A stretch of 64,000 bases of DNA. It comes from Bacteroidota bacterium. Its GTDB lineage: Bacteria; Bacteroidota; Bacteroidia; Flavobacteriales; Flavobacteriaceae. Where the stretch lies: NCBI GenBank assembly GCA_023434025.1, contig JAEYTL010000026.1, positions 1-64,000 of the forward strand, given 5' to 3'. Positions within the stretch are counted from its first letter, which is position 1. Each line of letters starts with the position of its first letter. Shown piece after piece: positions 59,167 to 64,000 of the stretch. Both the position numbers and the translations under genes were made by a program. The notes under the pieces were generated by a model. That model had not been told where the DNA came from. It made no database searches and was given only the letters and a program-made list of their open reading frames with translations.

Positions 59167-60126
59167 TTAACCTCTGCCGCGTCCACCGCCGCCTGATGAT
59201 CGTCCACCGCCACCGCCTGATGATCGGCCGCCGCCGAACGAACTTCCTGAACTTGATCTGGAGCCGGAATAAGTTGGTGCAGATGAGCTTCTGGTAGGAG
59301 CACTGTTCCTAACGTTGGGAGTAGTAGCGTTTGAATTAGGCCGGGTAGAATTTCGGGTTCCTACATTGTTGTAATTGTAATCTCTTGAATTGGATGAATT
59401 TCTTGGAGAAACCTGCACAGCTCTTGTTGATGAGTTCCGGGTTCCTGTACCAAAATTATTTCTTGTCGATGTTCGTCCGCTGGTAGTGTAGGATGTTCGT
59501 CCGTTATATCGTCCATCAGTGTATCGGTTTCCATAATAACCTCCGGTTCTCCTTCCTCTTGTATGGGCATAATTGTTTCCGTACCAACCGTATCCCCATC
59601 CTGGGCCGTACCAGTTGTTCCAACCCCAGCCCCAACCGGGACCGTACCAACTGTTCCAACCCCAGCCAACGTTCCATCCCCATCCTGGGCCGTACCAGTT
59701 ATTCCATCCCCAACCCCAACCGGGACCGTACCAATTGTTCCAGTAGTTCCATCCCCAGTTGTTGTCATATACATTCACTGTGACTGAAGTAGGGTTTGAT
59801 CCCCATGCAGCATAAGCGTCATAGTTTCTTTCTGAAGTTGCAGAGCTGTCTTCCACGGAGGAATAACTTTCAACGTCTGTAAAGACTGTTTCTTCAGCGT
59901 TTAATTGTTTTGATTTAAAATAGTTCTGATAAGCCAGATTTGTATTGTTCTGTCTGCCGTCATTAGAAACAGCAACTCCTCTGTTTCCGTTTGCTACTCT
60001 GTAAACACCGTCATTATCATAATAGGAAGAATTTTGATAAGAGCTGCAGGATACGAATAACAACCCTGAAAAGAATAATACTACATAGGGGATGTTTTTT
60101 GTTGTGAGGTAATAATTAGTTTTCAT
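59167..60126 (-). CDS. Lipoprotein with Gly/Trp/Tyr repeats
   Basis: 319 residues. Lipoprotein signal with Cys27 in LLFVSCSS. Residues about 120-180 are five or so copies of a GWGWNNWYGPGWGW-like unit, then a Ser/Thr/Asn/Arg-rich stretch (SRPNSNATTPNVRNSAPTRS) and a Gly/Ser-rich tail (SGGGGGRSSGGGGRGRG). Low complexity throughout, so a structural or adhesive surface role is likely. The repeat region is read on both strands as long open frames, but only this one has a signal and a promoter. Confidence 0.8.
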   Translation of the reverse strand: MKTNYYLTTKNIPYVVLFFSGLLFVSCSSYQNSSYYDNDGVYRVANGNRGVAVSNDGRQNNTNLAYQNYFKSKQLNAEETVFTDVESYSSVEDSSATSERNYDAYAAWGSNPTSVTVNVYDNNWGWNYWNNWYGPGWGWGWNNWYGPGWGWNVGWGWNSWYGPGWGWGWNNWYGPGWGYGWYGNNYAHTRGRRTGGYYGNRYTDGRYNGRTSYTTSGRTSTRNNFGTGTRNSSTRAVQVSPRNSSNSRDYNYNNVGTRNSTRPNSNATTPNVRNSAPTRSSSAPTYSGSRSSSGSSFGGGRSSGGGGGRSSGGGGRGRG

Positions 60127-60142
60127 ATTCAGAGCATTTTTA

Positions 60143-60172
60143 TTGTTGTTATTACAAAAATAGTTAGTTTTG
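60143..60172 (+). promoter_or_regulatory. proS promoter
   Basis: TTG (60143-60145), 19-base spacer, TAGTTTTG (60165-60172): full consensus. It is back to back with a minus-strand -7 element, TATTTTTG (60162-60155), for the lipoprotein gene; the two are two bases apart. Confidence 0.7.
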
Positions 60173-60225
60173 CCGAACTATTTAGTTAAAATTAGTTAAA
60201 CAATTTTTATGCCAAATTATTCAAA

Positions 60226-61704
60226 ATGAGCAAAAACCTGACCAAAAGATCCGAAGATTATTCAAGATGGTACAATGAACTCGTGGTTAAAGCCGATTTA
60301 GCGGAAAACTCAGGAGTTAGAGGTTGTATGGTTATAAAACCTTATGGCTATGCCATTTGGGAAAAAATGCAGGCTGAGTTAGACAGGATGTTCAAAGAAA
60401 CAGGACATTCAAATGCATATTTCCCTTTGTTTGTGCCCAAGAGTATGTTTGAAGCAGAGGAGAAAAATGCCGAAGGTTTTGCCAAAGAATGTGCTATTGT
60501 AACACATTACCGCTTAAAAAACGATCCCGATAATAAAGGAAAATTAATGGTTGATCCTAATGCTAAATTGGAAGAAGAGCTTATTGTCCGGCCAACCAGT
60601 GAAGCAATTATCTGGAGTACTTATAAAAACTGGATTCAGTCTTACAGAGACTTACCGCTGCTTATTAACCAATGGGCGAACGTAGTGCGTTGGGAAATGA
60701 GAACCCGTTTGTTTTTGAGAACAGCTGAGTTTTTATGGCAGGAGGGGCATACGGCTCATGCCACAGAAAAAGAAGCAATTGAAGAGTCGGTAAAAATGAT
60801 GAATGTATATGCTGATTTTGCCGAAAACTTCATGGCTATTCCGGTAATCAAAGGGGTGAAAACAGAATCTGAACGTTTTGCGGGTGCGGTAGAGACTTAT
60901 TGTATTGAGGCCTTAATGCAGGATGGTAAAGCCCTGCAAGCGGGAACTTCACATTTTTTAGGACAGAACTTTGCCAAAGCATTTGAAGTGAAGTTTGCCA
61001 ATGCCGAGGGTAAGCAAGAACATGTATGGGGCACTTCATGGGGCGTTTCAACACGTTTAATGGGAGCTTTGGTGATGACACATTCGGATGATAATGGTTT
61101 GGTTCTGCCGCCAAATCTTGCTCCTATTCAGGTGGTGATTGTTCCGATTTATAAATCGGATGAGCAATTAGAGGCTATTGCTGTAGAAGTTGAAAAGCTA
61201 ATGAAAGGACTTCGAAAGCTCGGGATTTCAGTAAAATTTGACAACCGAACGACCCACAAACCAGGTTTTAAATTTAATGAATACGAATTAAAAGGCGTTC
61301 CTGTTCGAATTGCTGTTGGCCCAAATGACCTGGCAAACGGTACCTATGAAATTGCCCGAAGAGATAATTTAACGAAAGAAATTGTTGCTAAAGAAGGGGT
61401 TGAAATCTATATTGAGCATTTGTTGGCAAGCATTCAAAAGAGTCTGTATGACAGAGCTTTTGAATTCAGAAACAGTCATGTTACGCCAGTTGACGATTTC
61501 GAAGAGTTTAAACAATTGCTCGATACAAAAGGCGGTTTTTTTGCAGCTCATTGGGACGGAACAGCGGAAACAGAGGAAAAGATAAAAGAACTTACCAAAG
61601 CAACCATCCGATGTATTCCTTTGGACAGTAAAGAGGAGCATGGTGTGTGTATGTTTAGTGGAAAGCCTTCTGCCGGGAGAGTGCTTTTTGCCAAGGCGTA
61701 TTAA
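60226..61704 (+). CDS. proS: Prolyl-tRNA synthetase
   Basis: 492 residues, the eukaryote-like/ProS type 3 form, lacking the INS editing domain. Class II motifs: GYAIWEKMQAELDRMF, TSEAIIWSTYKNWIQSYRDLP-like motif 2 with RWEMRTRLFLRTAEFLWQEGHTAH, and motif 3 STRLMGALVMTHSDDNGLVLPP. Anticodon-binding domain about 285-385, then a C-terminal zinc-like domain (from about 395) ending AGRVLFAKAY. It charges tRNA-Pro. Confidence 0.97.
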   Translation: MSKNLTKRSEDYSRWYNELVVKADLAENSGVRGCMVIKPYGYAIWEKMQAELDRMFKETGHSNAYFPLFVPKSMFEAEEKNAEGFAKECAIVTHYRLKNDPDNKGKLMVDPNAKLEEELIVRPTSEAIIWSTYKNWIQSYRDLPLLINQWANVVRWEMRTRLFLRTAEFLWQEGHTAHATEKEAIEESVKMMNVYADFAENFMAIPVIKGVKTESERFAGAVETYCIEALMQDGKALQAGTSHFLGQNFAKAFEVKFANAEGKQEHVWGTSWGVSTRLMGALVMTHSDDNGLVLPPNLAPIQVVIVPIYKSDEQLEAIAVEVEKLMKGLRKLGISVKFDNRTTHKPGFKFNEYELKGVPVRIAVGPNDLANGTYEIARRDNLTKEIVAKEGVEIYIEHLLASIQKSLYDRAFEFRNSHVTPVDDFEEFKQLLDTKGGFFAAHWDGTAETEEKIKELTKATIRCIPLDSKEEHGVCMFSGKPSAGRVLFAKAY

Positions 61705-61732
61705 AAAAAAAGAAAAAAAATATTTAGAACTA

Positions 61733-61762
61733 TTGCGAGTATAAAAAATAGTTGTATTTTTG
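61733..61762 (+). promoter_or_regulatory. Promoter of the tRNA-Glu pair
   Basis: TTG (61733-61735), 19-base spacer, TATTTTTG (61755-61762), 19 bases before the first tRNA. Confidence 0.75.
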
Positions 61763-61780
61763 CTCTCGCAATTGATAAAT

Positions 61781-61852
61781 GGCCCGTTGGTCTATCGGTT
61801 AGGACGCCAGGTTTTCATCCTGGTAAGAAGGGTTCGATTCCCTTACGGGCTA
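61781..61852 (+). tRNA. tRNA-Glu (TTC), copy 1
   Basis: 72 bases. Cloverleaf: acceptor GGCCCGT/ACGGGCT (G1-T72 wobble), D stem GTCT/GGAC, anticodon stem CCAGG/CCTGG with loop TTTTCAT (anticodon TTC), T arm AAGGG-TTCGATT-CCCTT. CCA is not encoded. Confidence 0.95.
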
Positions 61853-61889
61853 CAACTAATGTTCTTAAACAGAAATTTAAAAAATTATC

Positions 61890-61961
61890 GGTCCGTTCGT
61901 CTAGGGGTTAGGACGCCAGGTTTTCATCCTGGTAACAGGGGTTCGATTCCCCTACGGACTA
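61890..61961 (+). tRNA. tRNA-Glu (TTC), copy 2
   Basis: 72 bases. Acceptor GGTCCGT/ACGGACT, D loop AGGGGTTA, the same anticodon arm, T arm AGGGG-TTCGATT-CCCCT. Compared with copy 1 the third acceptor pair is T-A in place of C-G, a compensated change, and the D loop and T stem differ. CCA not encoded. Confidence 0.95.
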
Positions 61962-62117
61962 CAAAAATTAGTTGTAAATTAGTTTTATAAAATAAAAATT
62001 GGTGTCTCGGTTTTTGTTTTATTAGTTAAAACCAAAGTGATTGTTTTGCAATTGTGGGAGGTTTTTCTTTTTTAACTAGTATTTTTTATAAATTATTACA
62101 TCTAAAATTAAAAGAAA

Positions 62118-62369
62118 ATGGCAAACCATAAGTCAGCTCTGAAGAGAATCAGAAGTAACGAAAAGAAAAGAGTATTAAACAGATATCAACACAAAACTAC
62201 CCGTAATGCGATCAAGGCGTTAAGGTTGTCTACTGATAAATCTGATGCGGCCGGAAAATTATCTGCTGTAATCTCTATGATTGATAAATTAGCAAAGAAA
62301 AACATCATTCACGATAACAAAGCTTCTAATTTAAAATCAAAATTAACGAAGCACGTAGCTAAGTTATAG
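62118..62369 (+). CDS. rpsT: 30S ribosomal protein S20
   Basis: 83 residues, all-helical and basic: MANHKSALKRIRSNEKKRVL, KTTRNAIKALRLS, and KKNIIHDNKASNLKSKLTKHV. Binds 16S rRNA in the small subunit. Single gene, 156 bases after the tRNA pair, with a strong terminator directly after it. Confidence 0.96.
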   Translation: MANHKSALKRIRSNEKKRVLNRYQHKTTRNAIKALRLSTDKSDAAGKLSAVISMIDKLAKKNIIHDNKASNLKSKLTKHVAKL

Positions 62370-62393
62370 TTTGAAATCCAGTTATATAATATT

Positions 62394-62424
62394 AAAAAAG
62401 CTTTCCGGAATGGAAAGCTTTTTT
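62394..62424. terminator. rpsT terminator, probably bidirectional
   Basis: A 13-bp stem AAAAAAGCTTTCC/GGAAAGCTTTTTT with loop GGAAT; the A and T tracts make it usable from both sides. The response regulator gene ends four bases later on minus. Confidence 0.88.
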
Positions 62425-62427
62425 GAT

Positions 62428-62838
62428 TTATGAATATATTGGTTTTAAATTTTCGAGCATTTCCACAGTGATCGGTTTTGATAAAAAATGTGAAACAATA
62501 TCATATTCTTTAGCTTTGTTATAATCTGCCGGATCAATGGTCGATGAGAGTATGATTACTTTGGTTTGCAAAAATTCATTGGCAATATTCTCTTTGAACA
62601 GGTCCAAAAATTCCCACCCGTTCATTACAGGCATGTTTAAATCGAGAAAAACAAGTTGAGGCAACTGGTATGGCTCTTTTTTTTCTTTTTTGCTCACAAT
62701 GGACTGAAATAACTCAAAGGCTTCCTGACCGTTATTGGCAAAAATAACATCTTCACTGAATTCGGCTTTTTTGATTACTTTTTTACAGAGCATTAAAGTA
62801 ATCGGGTCGTCATCAACGCACAGTATGGTTTTCAACAT
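62428..62838 (-). CDS. Single-domain response regulator
   Basis: 136 residues, only a receiver domain (Rcp1/CheY-like). Acidic pocket CVDDDPIT at 7-14, phosphorylated Asp66 in FLDLNMP, Thr/Ser in LSSTI, and Lys121 in LSKPITVEML. With no output domain it probably signals by binding partners or passing phosphate on. Its ATG shares one base with the stop of the histidine kinase upstream, so the two are a cognate pair. Confidence 0.9.
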   Translation of the reverse strand: MLKTILCVDDDPITLMLCKKVIKKAEFSEDVIFANNGQEAFELFQSIVSKKEKKEPYQLPQLVFLDLNMPVMNGWEFLDLFKENIANEFLQTKVIILSSTIDPADYNKAKEYDIVSHFLSKPITVEMLENLKPIYS

Positions 62839-64000
62839 TATTCTTTTTTAAAGGTTAGTGTAAATTGTGTTCCTTTTCCAACCTGACTCTCAACTTCAAT
62901 GGAGCCTCCCATAGCTTCAATCTGTGATTTTACCAGATATAAGCCCAATCCTTTACTGTCCGGATAATTATGAAATCGTTGATACAGGCCAAAAATTTTG
63001 TCTTTGTTTTTATCCAGGTCAATCCCAATACCATTGTCTTTAATAACCAAATTTACAAAATTTTCTTTTTCGGTGGCTTTTATTACTATTTTTGGTGTTT
63101 TATCTTGTGAGCGGTATTTCAAAGCATTCGACATCAGGTTCAAAATAATACTCTCCATATATGCTTTGTTGATGTTGACGGTCAGTTTTTCGTCAATATC
63201 AAACTTAATATTAGGTTTGTAAAGATTAATTTGGTTGTTCAGCTGGAAAAAAACATTTTCAAAAATTTCTTTAATGGATATTTCTTCTTTTAATATCGAA
63301 GGATTGTCTTTGATGATGACTACTTTAACTAAATCTTCGATTGTTTCATTCAGGAGGTGGGTAGAACGTTTAAACCCGTTTAAGATTTCCTGAAGCTCTT
63401 CATTTTCAATAGGAACATCCTCCAATAAGTGCAGGAGACCTGTTAAATTTGATAAAGGTGCTCTGAAATTGTGTGAAGTGATGTATGAAAATTGTTTTAA
63501 ATCTTTATTGTTTTGCGTTAATTCACGAATAAGCTGTTCCCGCTCCCGTTCCTGGTTTTTTTCTTTTGTAACATCCCGTTGGATCGAAATCCAGTGCGAA
63601 TGTTCCCCTTCTTTGTTAGTTACCGGAATCATGGAAAAATTTACCCAGTATTCTTCTCCGTTTTTTTTATAGCTGATCGTTTCAATAAAACACTCTTTGT
63701 AATTTTTTATGGCTACAGAAAGTTTTTCAAGTTCAGCCATGTCTGATTTTGGTCCGGTGAACATGATGGGTGACTTTCCGATGACTTCCTTGGGCCGGTA
63801 ACCGGTCATTTTTGTAAAAGCCTGGTTTACAAATATAATATTCGGAATCGGATGGCCGGACGTATCAGTATCTGTAATCACTACGGCATCTTTGGTTTGT
63901 GTAATTACCGTCTCAAGTAGTTTCAGACGTTGCTCTTCTTCTTTTTGTTTTGTAACGTCCTGAATCGCTCCAATCATCCGGATGGCTTTTCCTTCTTCGT
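62838..64000 (-). CDS. PAS-containing histidine kinase, N-terminus cut by window edge
   Basis: The visible 387 codons include the end of one PAS/PAC unit (EEGKAIRMIGAIQDVTKQKEE), a complete PAS domain (about 25-140 from Met63977) with a PAC end WVNFSMIPV to ISIQRDVTKE, a HisKA helix with the phosphorylated His169 in SHNFRAPLSN, and the ATPase domain with NALKYRS, IKDNGIGIDLD and SKGLGLYLVKSQIEAMGG. Reading is open upstream to the edge, so the Met at 63977 is not the true start. Soluble sensor by the visible part. It is upstream of and coupled to the response regulator. Confidence 0.9.
   Translation of the reverse strand, partial: EEGKAIRMIGAIQDVTKQKEEEQRLKLLETVITQTKDAVVITDTDTSGHPIPNIIFVNQAFTKMTGYRPKEVIGKSPIMFTGPKSDMAELEKLSVAIKNYKECFIETISYKKNGEEYWVNFSMIPVTNKEGEHSHWISIQRDVTKEKNQEREREQLIRELTQNNKDLKQFSYITSHNFRAPLSNLTGLLHLLEDVPIENEELQEILNGFKRSTHLLNETIEDLVKVVIIKDNPSILKEEISIKEIFENVFFQLNNQINLYKPNIKFDIDEKLTVNINKAYMESIILNLMSNALKYRSQDKTPKIVIKATEKENFVNLVIKDNGIGIDLDKNKDKIFGLYQRFHNYPDSKGLGLYLVKSQIEAMGGSIEVESQVGKGTQFTLTFKKE

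Noticed and set aside
59361..59783. Long open frames on both strands within the Gly/Trp repeat gene, one rich in Gly/Thr and one rich in Pro/Val/Thr
   Set aside because: They arise because the repeat unit lacks stops in several frames. They have no signal, promoter or family match, and their residues are pure repeat.

Overview
The window looks like chromosome of a member of the Flavobacteriaceae, most likely Flavobacterium or a close relative. The evidence is AT-rich DNA, many promoters of the Bacteroidetes form TTG-N19-TAnnTTTG, almost no Shine-Dalgarno sequences, a C-terminal T9SS sorting domain, type III glutamine synthetase, a SecA without the C-terminal zinc motif, the rpmB-rpmG-DUF4295-ftsY cluster, BshC, and many SusD-era style small lipoproteins with a Cys lipobox. 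No phage, integrase, transposase or CRISPR array was seen. The species cannot be named from the sequence alone.

Layout. 1-2.1 kb: a hairpin repeat and a lone AIPR-type defence gene with a nuclease-like N-terminus. 2.3-7.6 kb: a lipoprotein, a YdjM-like membrane hydrolase, a minus-strand four-gene run (DUF1543, SMP-30, a 49-residue basic protein, a SnoaL-like protein), a lipoprotein and a Ca/Na antiporter. 7.7-10 kb: glnN behind a consensus promoter containing two nested palindromes. 10.3-12.8 kb: three translationally coupled paralogues, each with two OmpA-like domains, the second carrying a Cys-Cys pair where the ligand-binding Asp should be. 12.9-14.4 kb: purM-like gene and a small acidic protein. 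14.4-16.1 kb: a three-gene hipB-hipS-hipT-type toxin-antitoxin locus with an array of TATACCTTTT operator-like boxes. 16-20.9 kb: meaB, an NmrA-like reductase with an Rrf2 regulator, and an AEC transporter with a GlcD-like oxidase. 21-23.5 kb: a leucine-rich T9SS-secreted protein. 23.5-33.3 kb, mostly minus strand: secA, DUF2795, cobalamin adenosyltransferase, ATP-grasp, a 47-residue membrane peptide, an ABC ATPase, a methyltransferase and an ABC-F protein. 33.6-42.3 kb: lipoprotein, AraC regulator, a decayed gene, glycosyltransferase, 2-oxoacid dehydrogenase E2, exonuclease, FAH, Hpt and cinA. 42.3-45.2 kb: ribosomal proteins, ftsY and a sulfurtransferase. 45-51.8 kb: serine hydrolase, DUF721, ndk, bshC, B12-binding radical SAM. 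51.9-55.4 kb: a three-gene biotin-dependent acyl-CoA carboxylase. 55.7-64 kb: rimO, a FadL-like porin, a Gly/Trp repeat lipoprotein, proS, two tRNA-Glu genes, rpsT, and a response regulator with a histidine kinase that runs off the end.

Connections. The carboxylase operon, MeaB and the cob(I)alamin adenosyltransferase are three separate parts of the propionyl-CoA to succinyl-CoA route; the mutase itself is not in the window. Most of the content is housekeeping. The unusual material is the HipBST-like locus and its operators, the tandem double-OmpA cluster, the AIPR gene, the glnN operator structure, and several families of short repeats: hairpins with a shared loop but different stems, and word-like quasi-tandem repeats that sit between genes and also in frame inside coding regions.
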